From the NCBI RefSeq assembly GCF_028705895.1, contig NZ_JAQWCQ010000033.1, positions 1-39,275 of the forward strand: 39,275 bases of DNA, written 5' to 3'. The notes under the pieces were generated by a model. The model was not told the DNA's origin, did no database searches, and saw only the letters and a program-made list of their open reading frames with translations. The position numbers were made by a program, and so were the translations under genes. The stretch comes from Massilibacteroides sp. Lineage in GTDB: Bacteria; Bacteroidota; Bacteroidia; Bacteroidales; Tannerellaceae. This document shows, one piece after another, positions 24,936-34,400 of the stretch. Numbering within the stretch: the stretch's first letter is position 1; every line of letters begins with the position of its first letter.

Positions 24936-27179
24936 TTATATTATTTCTTTCGATTGGGATGCATTCACAAATAATACATCCCCAATCTCATTGAACTCAC
25001 TAAAGAAATCCATAGGCTCATGTTTGATAATCTCTTCTCTGAAGCCTATAAGAGTTAAGCCTGCCATACGGGATTTTTGACTTATAAGATTGTTTAGAGA
25101 CTGACCTTCACCAAGTGTAACTATTTCAATATTGGCTAAAGTAATTGGTAGCCTTCCCTCTGCAATTCGCTCTGATAAACCTTCTTTAACCAGATCGCTT
25201 TCTCCTTTATTACTGGTGATAAATAGTTTTATATGGCTCTGTTTCCAATCCGGGTGAGCTATAATTATATACCCAAGCAGAATCATCAGGTTTGTATTCT
25301 TTTCATCTGTAGCCCGTATCCACACATGAATATCGTTCTTATTACGAATAGGATAGGTTGATTGAGCAAAAATACAAACATCAAAATTACCCGCTCTTGT
25401 CAAGTTTATATTGTCGATAATACGATTTAATTCTTCAGGTTGGTTTTTGTTGTATTCAAAAAGAACCATATTGTTTTCCATCCCTGAAATTGAAGGTGTC
25501 TGTATTACCTGAGCAATGGCTGAAGTATATGACGGTGATATCATTGTGTCGATATACAGAGCACTTCCTTCTCCGTGCTGACTCTTTATAAGTTGATGTA
25601 AAGTCTCTCTGGATTCTGCATAGGTTTGTTTACTGTAATAACCTTCAATAAAATGAAAATAAGTTCCAAAGCCATGTTGATGACTAATCCATTTCATTAG
25701 AATCAACACTTTATCCCGTTCGAATGAATTAGGAGAGATGCATATAACAGACGGTCTCCATTCTTCATTGTCCATCGTGTCTTGTTGTTTCTGTAAATAA
25801 ACTCTCAATAACCGATTAAGCTGGAATAATGCCCCCCGGAAAATAGAGACAACTCCTTTTTCGCTCTTATTATAATGCTCGATAAAAAGATAAATAATAA
25901 TGATGGCTAAATAAGAAAGTACAGTATAGATGGAGTCGATTTTGAACATTACCCATACGGAGAGGACAAAACCGCCAAGTGAGAAATACCATTTGGATTT
26001 AAAACGTGGTCGATAGGAAGGAGAGGAGCCGAAATGGTTTAAAAATGAGATGAGGCATAATGTACCGTAGGTAATCAGGAAAAACATGGTGATTACACTG
26101 GCTACAGCATTGATATTACCGAGGGAGACAAATATAAAAGCGATAGCAATAGAGACCAACGTTGCATTAAAAGGTTCATTTTTATCTCCTTTCCCTTTGG
26201 CTAAAAATTGATTGAGTTTAGGAAATGGAATGTTTTTATCTGTAGCTATTGCCTGCAATATACGGGGAGCTACCATGATGGAACCTACGGCTGAAGATAA
26301 TGTACAGGCAGCCAGACCTAACGGAATGACGTATTCTCCAAATATTGTTATACGCGACATGATAAATTGATCTGCTATAAGATCTGCCTGCGGTGCAGAT
26401 GTAGCCAGTTTCCAGACAACTAAAATATAGACAATCAGCCCGGTAATAGTGCCGGCCATCGTTCCGATAGGAATAGATTTACTTGGGTTTTTTAAATCCC
26501 CGCTCATGCCGACACCGGCTGTCATTCCGGTGAATGCCGGAAAACAAATGGCAAAAATAACAAAGAAGCTGTCTTTGTTTATAAAACTAAATAGATTGGG
26601 TGAAGCAGCGTCAACAAATTCATCTGTAGGTTCTATTGGCTTACCAAGGAAAAAAAGAAGTAGGGCGGCAAATAAGATAAAGTTTACTACATAAAGCATC
26701 TTAACCCCCATGCTGGATCCTTTTTGTAGCATGAGTAAAGCGAGAAGCAACAGCGAGGGAATACTAACTATCTGGCGTGGTAATTCATATCCGAACGTAG
26801 CTAACCACCAGTTGAATAGGGGAGTGAATGCCTCAGTAAACCCAATTATATAAAAGGCGAGGCTTATAACTTGCGAAAAATAAAGCGTAATACCTATTGT
26901 AGAACCGATTTTTAAACCAAACGACCGGGATATAATAAAATACTCTCCACCTCCTTCTACACGGGTATTTGTTGCAATTTCCGATACAGCTAAGGCTGTC
27001 GGTATTGTAATCAGGTGCCCGAGTAAAATAATGAATATAGCTCCCCAAAAACCGAGCGTACCGACAGCGTAGCCGAAGCGTAAGAATAAGACCACTCCCA
27101 GTATTGTGGAAATGGCAGTTAAGAAAACAGGTGCGACCCCGAATCCTGCGTTTGTATGTCTTTTCTCAGCGAGTTTCAT
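24936..27179 (-). CDS. Cation-chloride cotransporter-like APC permease
   Basis: The 747-residue membrane protein begins with AGFGVAPVFLTAISTILGVVLFLRFGYAVG, the unwound helix-1 signature of the SLC12-like branch of the amino acid-polyamine-cation superfamily. Twelve hydrophobic segments occupy residues 15 to about 430. The cytoplasmic C-terminal half (about 440-747) resembles the SLC12 C-terminal domain (VICISPNSFERDKVLILMKWISHQHG; NLMILLGYIIIAHPDW). By family it would move Na+, K+ or Cl- together, or an amino acid; the substrate cannot be read. Divergent from the Wzi-like gene, sharing a 143-bp spacer. Confidence 0.8.
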   Translation of the reverse strand: MKLAEKRHTNAGFGVAPVFLTAISTILGVVLFLRFGYAVGTLGFWGAIFIILLGHLITIPTALAVSEIATNTRVEGGGEYFIISRSFGLKIGSTIGITLYFSQVISLAFYIIGFTEAFTPLFNWWLATFGYELPRQIVSIPSLLLLALLMLQKGSSMGVKMLYVVNFILFAALLLFFLGKPIEPTDEFVDAASPNLFSFINKDSFFVIFAICFPAFTGMTAGVGMSGDLKNPSKSIPIGTMAGTITGLIVYILVVWKLATSAPQADLIADQFIMSRITIFGEYVIPLGLAACTLSSAVGSIMVAPRILQAIATDKNIPFPKLNQFLAKGKGDKNEPFNATLVSIAIAFIFVSLGNINAVASVITMFFLITYGTLCLISFLNHFGSSPSYRPRFKSKWYFSLGGFVLSVWVMFKIDSIYTVLSYLAIIIIYLFIEHYNKSEKGVVSIFRGALFQLNRLLRVYLQKQQDTMDNEEWRPSVICISPNSFERDKVLILMKWISHQHGFGTYFHFIEGYYSKQTYAESRETLHQLIKSQHGEGSALYIDTMISPSYTSAIAQVIQTPSISGMENNMVLFEYNKNQPEELNRIIDNINLTRAGNFDVCIFAQSTYPIRNKNDIHVWIRATDEKNTNLMILLGYIIIAHPDWKQSHIKLFITSNKGESDLVKEGLSERIAEGRLPITLANIEIVTLGEGQSLNNLISQKSRMAGLTLIGFREEIIKHEPMDFFSEFNEIGDVLFVNASQSKEII

Positions 27180-27293
27180 ATTTTTGATTTTTCAGATATG
27201 TAAAAATGCCCATTTTTTTTGAAACGAGCGATGTTTTTCTATGTTTAATTCTACTGTCTTGCTGTTCTTCAACCTTTCCTGAATAAATATATC

Positions 27294-27301
27294 TATATTT
27301 G
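27294..27301 (+). promoter_or_regulatory. Promoter -7 box of the Wzi-like gene
   Basis: TATATTTG, 21 bp before the ATG, fits TAnnTTTG; the upstream box is not clear. Confidence 0.45.
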
Positions 27302-27322
27302 CCCTAATAATATATCGAAAGA

Positions 27323-28816
27323 ATGAAGATGAAATTCATATTTATCCTCTGTTTATTACTGTCGCTTTTTTCTCAAAATATTATTAGTCAGAATGATAGT
27401 GAACCGTCAGGAGAAACAAACTATTTTTTGGAGGCTATGGGATCTGCTGCAAGTGGAGAACAAACGCCTTTTTGGATTGTCAGTAATCGTAATGGGGTTG
27501 TTCCATTAGAATCTGGTAATGGATTATTGCGTGCCGGTGTTTTTCATCAACAGACATTGAAAGATGGATTCCGTTGGACTGCCGGACTTGATTTGGTAGG
27601 CGTAACACCTCGTTATCGAAATGTTTATATACAACAATTATATGTGGAATTAGGCTATAAAGCTATTCTGATTAGTCTCGGCAGCAAAGAACGCTATAAT
27701 TCAATTGTGGATAAACGATTAAGTTCCGGTGATATGGTGTTTTCGCCCAATGCTCGTCCTATTCCTGAAATAAACTTTAGTATTCCAGAATATACAAATC
27801 TGCCTTATTCAAAAGGGTGGTTACAAGTAAAAGGTGATTTTGCAGTAGGACGCTCCTTTGACAAAAACTATCTTGAGAATTATACCTCTACATCCGATAA
27901 TACAATAACGTATGTAAATGATGTGTTGTGGCATCATAAATCAGGGTTCTTGCGGATAGAAGATACAGAAAATGACGCTCCTTTGTTCGGTATTCTTGGT
28001 CTTGAACATTGGGCGCAATGGGGAGGAACTTCAACAAATCCCAAAATCGGGAAACAACCTCAATCCGTAAAAGATTTTATACGCGTTATTACGGGTAGTG
28101 AAGGAGGGAAGGGAGCCACTGCCTCAGATTCAATCAATGTCTTGGGTAATCATTTCGGAAGTTATTATTTTGGTTTAGGGTATAAGTTTCGTGATTTTGG
28201 TGTTTTACAGGCATATCATCAACATTTTTTTGAAGATTTATCGGGAATGGAACTATCTAACGGTATCGATGGTCTGTGGGGAGTTGAGCTAAAAACAAAT
28301 CATATATCCTGGTTAAAAAAGATCGTTGTGGAATTTCTTACCACAAAAAATCAGAGTGGCCCGATGCATTTTATCAGTTTTGACAGAGAAAAACACCCCG
28401 GTCGTGGAGGAGGTGCAGATAATTATTTTAATAATGGAGAATATTCAACCGGGGCATCCTATTTTAATCGCGCTTTGGGTTCACCTTTAATTATATCACC
28501 TGAATATAATGGAAATGGAGAGATAGGATTTAAGAATAATCGGATGGAAAGCTGGCATTTAGGTGCTGAAGGCTCCTTTTCTTCACAACTGTCTTATCGC
28601 TTGCTGTTAACAACGATGACGGGATGGGGGCGTGCTTCAAAACCTTTTTTAGAAACAAAATCTTCTGTCGCTACGTTAGCTGAAGTGTACTATACTCATC
28701 CGAAACTTGAGGGATGGAAATTTGGAGGAGCGGTTGCTTTTGATACCGGTGATATGATTGAAAAGAATGCGGGTTTTAGTTTGTCTATTCGTAAAGAAGG
28801 GATATTGAAAAATTAG
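27323..28816 (+). CDS. Wzi-like outer membrane beta-barrel (capsule assembly family)
   Basis: The 497-residue protein has a signal peptide (about 1-23, SQNIISQ). The mature part alternates short strands and tight turns typical of an outer membrane barrel: TPFWIVSNRNGVVPLESGNGLLRAGV, RWTAGLDLVGV, YIQQLYVELGYKAILISLGSKER, and YYFGLGYKFRDFGVLQAYHQHFFEDLSGM. This resembles the Wzi family, which holds capsular polysaccharide at the cell surface. Bacteroidetes have many homologues outside capsule loci and no capsule genes are nearby, so the role may be more general. It is convergent with plsC, 9 bp apart. Confidence 0.75.
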   Translation: MKMKFIFILCLLLSLFSQNIISQNDSEPSGETNYFLEAMGSAASGEQTPFWIVSNRNGVVPLESGNGLLRAGVFHQQTLKDGFRWTAGLDLVGVTPRYRNVYIQQLYVELGYKAILISLGSKERYNSIVDKRLSSGDMVFSPNARPIPEINFSIPEYTNLPYSKGWLQVKGDFAVGRSFDKNYLENYTSTSDNTITYVNDVLWHHKSGFLRIEDTENDAPLFGILGLEHWAQWGGTSTNPKIGKQPQSVKDFIRVITGSEGGKGATASDSINVLGNHFGSYYFGLGYKFRDFGVLQAYHQHFFEDLSGMELSNGIDGLWGVELKTNHISWLKKIVVEFLTTKNQSGPMHFISFDREKHPGRGGGADNYFNNGEYSTGASYFNRALGSPLIISPEYNGNGEIGFKNNRMESWHLGAEGSFSSQLSYRLLLTTMTGWGRASKPFLETKSSVATLAEVYYTHPKLEGWKFGGAVAFDTGDMIEKNAGFSLSIRKEGILKN

Positions 28817-28825
28817 TAAAGTACT

Positions 28826-29566
28826 TTATTTGTATTTTTCCCAAAGTGCAGAGGTTATCGTTTTCTGGGTTTCGTCAGCAATATGTTGTAACTCTTTTTT
28901 CTGCGAAGATTCGATTCCTTCAAGACTGACAGGAGGATGGATGATCATCTCCATCGAATGTCTTTTTAGGTTTAGAGAATTAATCGGAAGTACATCATAA
29001 GGGCCGTTTAATGTAATAGGAATAATTGAAAGATGCTGATCTACGGCCATCTGAAATGCTCCTTTCTTAAAGCGGATCATCTTTCCGTCATAAGTACGGG
29101 AGCCTTCCGGAAATATTGCTATTGATGCTCCGTTTCGTAATGAACGTTCGGCTTCCAATATCGTTTTTGCTGCAGCTTTGGGTGTCGAGTTATCTACAAA
29201 GATAAATCCGGCTGCACGACAAGCTGCACCGACAAAGGGAATTTTTCCTAATCCGGCTTTCATAACCCATTTGATCGGGACTCCCAAAAAACCATAAATA
29301 AGAAAAATATCAAATGCTCCCTGATGGTTTGCTACAAAAATATAAGATTGGGTTTTATCAATGTGTTCTCGTCCGCGCACTTTAACCGGACATAAGGCAA
29401 GATAACAAGTTAATCGCGACCAGATCATGCCCGGATAATAGGCAAATATTTTTTCTCCACCCAACAGACATCCTACAATAACTGTAATAGCTGTTAGTAT
29501 GGTGAGCACCAGAAATATTGGAACAAAAATTAAACAAACATATATTTTATAGATAAGCCTCCACAT
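28826..29566 (-). CDS. plsC: 1-acyl-sn-glycerol-3-phosphate acyltransferase (PlsC family)
   Basis: The 246-residue protein makes phosphatidic acid from lysophosphatidic acid at the inner membrane. The catalytic motif is NHQGAFD (H81, D86) and the substrate-binding motif FPEGSRT (E154). A hydrophobic N-terminal segment (8-36) anchors it. A third family motif is seen as VGAACRAAGFIFVDNS. A TATATTTG box on the minus strand at 29585-29592 precedes the gene by about 18 bp. Some Bacteroidetes homologues act on other lysolipids. Confidence 0.88.
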   Translation of the reverse strand: MWRLIYKIYVCLIFVPIFLVLTILTAITVIVGCLLGGEKIFAYYPGMIWSRLTCYLALCPVKVRGREHIDKTQSYIFVANHQGAFDIFLIYGFLGVPIKWVMKAGLGKIPFVGAACRAAGFIFVDNSTPKAAAKTILEAERSLRNGASIAIFPEGSRTYDGKMIRFKKGAFQMAVDQHLSIIPITLNGPYDVLPINSLNLKRHSMEMIIHPPVSLEGIESSQKKELQHIADETQKTITSALWEKYK

Positions 29567-29584
29567 AGTAGTGCGATTTGATTA

Positions 29585-29592
29585 CAAATATA
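29585..29592 (-). promoter_or_regulatory. plsC promoter -7 box
   Basis: TATATTTG on the minus strand, just upstream of the ATG; no clear TTTG box at the usual distance. Confidence 0.4.
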
Positions 29593-29699
29593 AACTCTAA
29601 AATGACCGGATTCATTATTTTTCGTCTAAAATATTTTTGCAATCGGGTTATTATTGCTTTATTTGTGCTAAGAAAAAAATTACATAAAATTCTGTAACC

Positions 29700-29873
29700 A
29701 TGAAACAGTTAATGAAGTATCTTGGAGTTATAGTTCTTTTAATAGGTGTTGCAATTCTTGCAATACCAGCTATACAAGGTTCTATGAGTAATACTATTCT
29801 TATAGTAGGTTTTATCACAATTATTTTGGGTTACCTTGGTCATATTGTGATAAATAAAAGACTTGAGGAATAA
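29700..29873 (+). CDS. Small two-helix membrane protein (57 residues)
   Basis: The frame MKQLMKYLGVIVLLIGVAIL followed by AIPAIQGSMSN and a second hydrophobic helix (ILIVGFITIILGYLGHIVI) ends with basic and acidic residues. Two transmembrane helices and a short loop are clear. It lies between divergent plsC and a terminator, with a TATTTTTG box at 29632-29639 upstream. The codon use and complete terminator make it likely to be real. Small proteins of this kind are common in Bacteroidales; function unknown. Confidence 0.65.
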   Translation: MKQLMKYLGVIVLLIGVAILAIPAIQGSMSNTILIVGFITIILGYLGHIVINKRLEE

Positions 29874-29891
29874 CTATCTCCTTTAAGACAT

Positions 29892-29925
29892 AAAAAAGCT
29901 ATTGTGGAAACGCAATAGCTTTTTT
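29892..29925. terminator. Two-way terminator between the small membrane gene and the GH3 gene
   Basis: AAAAAGCTATTG pairs with CAATAGCTTTTT over an 8-nt loop, with T runs in both directions, between convergent genes. Confidence 0.9.
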
Positions 29926-29936
29926 GTGTTTATACC

Positions 29937-32933
29937 CTATAGGGTTTCAATTGACTTGTAGATCGCATCCTGTATGCGTGTACGTATATCCAATGTTCCC
30001 AGTTTGTTGTTGGCTCGCGTTGGAAATACGCGATTACTCAGAAATATGTAAATCAACTTATTGTCAGGATCTATCCAGAAACATGTGCCCGTAAATCCGG
30101 TGTGCCCGTAAACCGAAGGAGGCGCAAGAACTCCACAAGGTGAAATCTTCGGATTTCCGACAAGAGGCTTGTCAAATCCTAATCCGCGACGGCTGACTGG
30201 ACTTTTGGAGCTTGTAAATAAACGAGTTGTTTCTGCAGACAAAAAACGTTCACCTCCATAAGTTCCTTGTTCAAGCAGCATTTGTGATATCTTTGCGATA
30301 TCGTTAGCGGTGGAGAATAGTCCCGCATTACCCGATACTCCTCCTTGAAATGCTGCAGCTTCATCATGTACGTATCCCTGAAGTAACTGACGCCTGACAA
30401 AACCATCCTTTTCTGTAGGAGCAATCTGCATTGTATCTATATAATGTAAAGGGTTATAAAAAGTGTAGCGTGTGCCGAGCCGTTTAAAAAAGTTAGTTTC
30501 TAAGTATTTATCCATAGCCATTCCTGAAACCTTTTCTGTTATCATTTTCAATAAAATGAAATTGATGCAGCTGTAAACATATTTGCCTCTTTTAGATAGT
30601 TTCGATTCTTTTATTGTTTGCATGATGGTATCCTTAAAAGAATCATGTACAAAGAGATTTCTTGCAACTTCAGTAGTGAAACCCGGTTTGGAAATGGGGG
30701 AGACTAAAGATGGCAAATATGAAAAGTCATTTCTCACGTAAGTACGTGAATCAAATTGTACGGGATGAGTCGAGTTTTTGGTTTTACTATATAAACTACC
30801 CGAATAGCTTTCTTTATCAATTGCACTAAGATAAAAGTTAATTGAGGACTTCAGTCCGGATTGATGATATAGTAACTCCTTTATTGTTAAATCTTTTTTG
30901 TTTGAATCTTTAAGTTCAGGAAGAAATTCTGAAATTTTATTGTTGAGTGTAAATTTCTTATCATCATATGTTTTCATTACAGAGAGTAATGTACCTGCGG
31001 CTTTTGACATAGAAGCTATATCGTAAACTGTTTTTTCTGTTACCGGATGATCGAATCCATCATCTTTATACCCAAATGATTTGTTATAAACAATCATTCC
31101 GTCCTTAGCTACCAGAACCTGACATCCCGGGAATGCCTTTTCTTCTAATCCCTCTTCCACAATCTTGTCAATAACATCTAATCTGTCCGCGTTTAAACCG
31201 ACTTCTTCTGCTTCATGATAACCTAAGCGAGTTTTGTCAGTGAATAACCCTGTTCCCGGTATATAAAGATCCGGAATGGTCACAGGGAGTTTCCCTTTGG
31301 CTTGTATTCCTCCAAAAATTAGCTGAGCTGCATATTCTTGAGCTAAAGGAGTACTTTCGTAAGCCATAAGCACTGCTTGAGCCTTTTCTATGCTCTTCGC
31401 ATAAGACTTGCAAAAATAGGGGATCGTAAAAAATGAATAAATGAATTCTTTCTCGGCAGCCAGTTTACGCAACGCTTCACTTTCAGGTACACGGACTGTA
31501 TGAACCCCACAGATTATCATATCATATTTTGCCAATTGAGTATAAACCTGTCTGACCTGAGCTTCTGTTGATCTAACTCCAATGCTAAAACACGCCACTG
31601 AATCGTATCTGTTCAACATCTCCTGAAAAGGATTTCCGGTGTCATTCCCTATCGATAAAACAGCAATGCTTTTCTTATCGAGTTGTTTTAGTGGAACAAT
31701 ATTATTGTCGTTTTTTAATAAAGTTAAGGCTTCCGCATTTAAGCGGGCTGTTATCCATGCTGCATGAGGAGAATTAAGTCTTTTTTCCAAACCCTGTAAT
31801 TCTATAGCCTTATAGTTGTTAAGTCCGGTAATGTACTTGTAGCGAAGTATCTTTAGACATTTATCTTCAATATCTTTTATGTCGAGAATGTTTTCTTCTA
31901 AAGCCTCTTTTACTGCTTTGAAATCTGAAATAGGATTTGCCGGAGCCAACAAAATATCATTACCTGCCAAAAGAGCCATCACGGAAGGATTGTCTTTCTT
32001 ATTTGCTGAAGCTCCTTTCATTGCTAACGCATCAGTGAAACATAGACCACGAAATCCAAGTTCCTTTTTCAGAAGTCCGTTCACAATTTTAGGAGATAAG
32101 GACGTAGGTCGGTTTTTGGTGTTATCAAGAGCCGGGATGGATAGATGCGCCGTCATCATTCCCGAGAATCCTTCATATATATATTGTTTGAATGGTGCTA
32201 ACTCTATTTTATCTAAGCGTTCTCTTCCATGACGGACAACCGGCAATGTATAATGAGAATCGTCATTTGTGTCACCATGTCCGGGGAAATGTTTGGCAAC
32301 AGCAATTATTCCACCACTTTCTAACCCCCGAGCGTAAGCAATTCCTTTATCTGCTACAGCTTGCGGATTTTCTCCGAATGACCGGAGTCCGATTACTGGG
32401 TTGTCTGTATTACTGTTTACATCAATATCCGGTGCAAAATTGATTTGGATTCCCATCTCTTGACATTGACGAGCAACCTCTTCTCCATATTTCCGGATTA
32501 ATCCATCGTCCTCAATAGCTCCTAACATCATGTTTTTAGGAAAACGAGTAGTTTCACTTAATCTCATAGAAAGTCCCCATTCACCATCTAAGGATATAAA
32601 TAAAGGAACTTTAGATGCCTTTTGCAAACGGTTAGTAACGGATGCCTGAGTAACCGGATTACCCTTGTGAAATAATATTCCTCCGATTTTTATATCATTT
32701 ATATAACGTAGAAGTTTCTGCATATTCCGATTATCCGATTTCGGATCGGCTATTATCATAAACAATTGTCCGATTCGTTCATCATATGTCATCGAATCAA
32801 AAACAGAATCTACCCAATGATTCATCTTTTTTGTATCTGTTTTGGCATATAAATCCGGGTCAGCTTGGGCGTTTCCCGATAAAATACTCGAAATACAAAG
32901 GCATGTAATATATATATATTGTCTCATCTTCAA
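29937..32933 (-). CDS. GH3 (NagZ-like) and beta-lactamase-fold fusion protein, exported
   Basis: The 998-residue protein has a signal peptide (1-23). Residues about 40-370 form a GH3 domain of the beta-N-acetylhexosaminidase type: KHFPGHGDTNDDSH at about 214-227 supplies the Asp-His acid/base pair and FTDALAMKG the nucleophilic Asp. A GH3 C-terminal-type domain (about 395-560) follows. Residues about 590-998 are a serine hydrolase of the class C beta-lactamase/PBP type with S641-M-S-K644 and HTGFTG as the third motif. The middle Y-x-N motif reads YSCIN, with Cys in place of Asn. It probably trims or recycles peptidoglycan fragments in the periplasm. Such fusions occur across Bacteroidetes. 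Confidence 0.9.
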   Translation of the reverse strand: MKMRQYIYITCLCISSILSGNAQADPDLYAKTDTKKMNHWVDSVFDSMTYDERIGQLFMIIADPKSDNRNMQKLLRYINDIKIGGILFHKGNPVTQASVTNRLQKASKVPLFISLDGEWGLSMRLSETTRFPKNMMLGAIEDDGLIRKYGEEVARQCQEMGIQINFAPDIDVNSNTDNPVIGLRSFGENPQAVADKGIAYARGLESGGIIAVAKHFPGHGDTNDDSHYTLPVVRHGRERLDKIELAPFKQYIYEGFSGMMTAHLSIPALDNTKNRPTSLSPKIVNGLLKKELGFRGLCFTDALAMKGASANKKDNPSVMALLAGNDILLAPANPISDFKAVKEALEENILDIKDIEDKCLKILRYKYITGLNNYKAIELQGLEKRLNSPHAAWITARLNAEALTLLKNDNNIVPLKQLDKKSIAVLSIGNDTGNPFQEMLNRYDSVACFSIGVRSTEAQVRQVYTQLAKYDMIICGVHTVRVPESEALRKLAAEKEFIYSFFTIPYFCKSYAKSIEKAQAVLMAYESTPLAQEYAAQLIFGGIQAKGKLPVTIPDLYIPGTGLFTDKTRLGYHEAEEVGLNADRLDVIDKIVEEGLEEKAFPGCQVLVAKDGMIVYNKSFGYKDDGFDHPVTEKTVYDIASMSKAAGTLLSVMKTYDDKKFTLNNKISEFLPELKDSNKKDLTIKELLYHQSGLKSSINFYLSAIDKESYSGSLYSKTKNSTHPVQFDSRTYVRNDFSYLPSLVSPISKPGFTTEVARNLFVHDSFKDTIMQTIKESKLSKRGKYVYSCINFILLKMITEKVSGMAMDKYLETNFFKRLGTRYTFYNPLHYIDTMQIAPTEKDGFVRRQLLQGYVHDEAAAFQGGVSGNAGLFSTANDIAKISQMLLEQGTYGGERFLSAETTRLFTSSKSPVSRRGLGFDKPLVGNPKISPCGVLAPPSVYGHTGFTGTCFWIDPDNKLIYIFLSNRVFPTRANNKLGTLDIRTRIQDAIYKSIETL

Positions 32934-33006
32934 ATTACCTCTTCACTAATAGGACTTCAAAAATAGGTAAAAAAATGGGTTTATACATGTTCTTGTGATG
33001 ATGCTT

Positions 33007-33014
33007 TATCTTTG
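33007..33014 (+). promoter_or_regulatory. Additional promoter-like box upstream of rpsF
   Basis: TATCTTTG matches TAnnTTTG; could be a first promoter of the ribosomal protein operon or of an antisense or leader transcript. Confidence 0.35.
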
Positions 33015-33051
33015 CACTAAGAAAGTGTGACAGATTTTATAGGAAAAAGGT

Positions 33052-33082
33052 TTTGTTGTACAAATAATTATCTCTACCTTTG
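33052..33082 (+). promoter_or_regulatory. Main promoter of rpsF-rpsR-rplI
   Basis: TTTG at 33052-33055, exactly 19 bp, then TACCTTTG at 33075-33082, an almost ideal Bacteroidetes promoter about 40 bp before rpsF. Confidence 0.8.
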
Positions 33083-33122
33083 CACCGCAAATTTTATTAA
33101 TCATATAAATAATTAAGGTAGT

Positions 33123-33476
33123 ATGAATAATTACGAAACCGTTTTCATTTTGACTCCCGTTTTGTCTGAAGCACAGATGAAGGAAGCGGTAGAAAAATTC
33201 ACGAGCCTTCTAAAAGCAGAAGGAGCTGAAATCGTGAATGAAGAAAATTGGGGCCTGCGAAAATTAGCTTATCCTATTGAAAAGAAAACCACTGGTTTTT
33301 ATCAATTGGTAGAGTTTAAGGCAAACCCGGAAACAATTGCGATGTTGGAAATTAACTTCCGTCGTGACGAACGTGTAATCCGTTTCTTGACATTCCGTCA
33401 AGATAAATATGCCGCAGAATATGCCGCTAAGAGAAGAGCATTGAGATCATCTAAAGAAACAGTAAAGGAGAATTAA
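33123..33476 (+). CDS. rpsF: Ribosomal protein S6
   Basis: The 117-residue protein starts [18 protein letters not shown] and has the [13 protein letters not shown] segment of S6, which binds the central domain of 16S rRNA together with S18. The length is typical for Bacteroidetes. First of three genes in the usual rpsF-rpsR-rplI order, with 2 bp before rpsR. Confidence 0.97.
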   Translation: MNNYETVFILTPVLSEAQMKEAVEKFTSLLKAEGAEIVNEENWGLRKLAYPIEKKTTGFYQLVEFKANPETIAMLEINFRRDERVIRFLTFRQDKYAAEYAAKRRALRSSKETVKEN

Positions 33477-33478
33477 TT

Positions 33479-33748
33479 ATGGCAGCACCTCAATCAGAAA
33501 TAAGATATTTAACACCACCTTCAGTAGATGTTAAAAAGAAGAAATATTGCCGTTTCAAAAAAAGCGGTATCAAGTATATCGATTACAAAGATCCTGAATT
33601 CTTGAAGAAGTTTTTGAACGAACAGGGTAAAATCCTTCCACGCCGTATTACCGGTACTTCTTTGAAGTTCCAACGTCGTGTTGCTCAGGCAGTGAAAAGA
33701 GCACGCCATTTGGCATTGCTTCCTTATGTAACCGATTTAATGAAATAA
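33479..33748 (+). CDS. rpsR: Ribosomal protein S18
   Basis: The 89-residue protein has the S18 core [37 protein letters not shown] and [14 protein letters not shown] (as [14 protein letters not shown]). It pairs with S6 in the small ribosomal subunit. Its ATG comes 2 bp after rpsF, so translation is coupled. Confidence 0.97.
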   Translation: MAAPQSEIRYLTPPSVDVKKKKYCRFKKSGIKYIDYKDPEFLKKFLNEQGKILPRRITGTSLKFQRRVAQAVKRARHLALLPYVTDLMK

Positions 33749-33770
33749 TTTAAAAGAGAGGAGACAGAAT

Positions 33771-34214
33771 ATGCAAGTTATTTTGAAAGAAGATGTAGTA
33801 AATTTAGGCTACAAAGACGATATCGTAACTGTGAAAGATGGTTACGGACGTAACTTTCTAATCCCTCAGGGAAAAGCAATTATTGCTTCTGAATCAGCAC
33901 GAAAAGTGCTGGCTGAAAACCTGAAACAACGCGCTCATAAATTGGCAAAGATTAAAGAAGATGCACAAGCTCTTGCTGCACAGTTAGAAGGTGTTTCTTT
34001 AACAATCGGAGCAAAGACAAGTTCTTCAGGAACAATATTTGGTTCTGTAACGAATATTCAGATAGCAGAAGCTTTGGAAAAAGCTGGTCATCCGGTTGAT
34101 CGTAAGGTGATTTATATCAAAGAAGCTGTTAAAGAAGTAGGAAGTTATAAAGCTATTCTTAAACTACACAAAGAAGTTTCTGTAGAAATACCTTTTGAAG
34201 TAGTTTCTGAATAA
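33771..34214 (+). CDS. rplI: Ribosomal protein L9
   Basis: The 147-residue protein has the N-terminal L9 domain [20 protein letters not shown] and [16 protein letters not shown], then a helical connector and the C-terminal domain ([24 protein letters not shown]). It binds 23S rRNA at the base of the L1 stalk. Last gene of the operon, followed by a good terminator. Confidence 0.97.
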   Translation: MQVILKEDVVNLGYKDDIVTVKDGYGRNFLIPQGKAIIASESARKVLAENLKQRAHKLAKIKEDAQALAAQLEGVSLTIGAKTSSSGTIFGSVTNIQIAEALEKAGHPVDRKVIYIKEAVKEVGSYKAILKLHKEVSVEIPFEVVSE

Positions 34215-34256
34215 TAAAAGAATATGCTTCCCCCAGTAGGGTGAGTAAAATAAATG

Positions 34257-34295
34257 CCGGGTATTATAAGTTTTCTTATGATACCCGGTTTCTTT
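34257..34295 (+). terminator. Terminator of rpsF-rpsR-rplI
   Basis: CCGGGTATTATAAG pairs with CTTATGATACCCGG (one mismatch), followed by TTTCTTT. Confidence 0.85.
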
Positions 34296-34400
34296 ATTTT
34301 GATGGTAGATTTTTGTCTTTCATAAATAATGATAAAACTCATGCGGAATCCCTAAAATAAGCTACATTTGCCATATTGAAAATATAAGTTTGAAGTAATC

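Noticed and set aside
27207-27226. Third copy of the small-frame start (ATGCCC followed by a T run and GAA)
   Set aside because: Similarity is limited to about 18 A/T-rich bases with nothing related downstream; probably chance.
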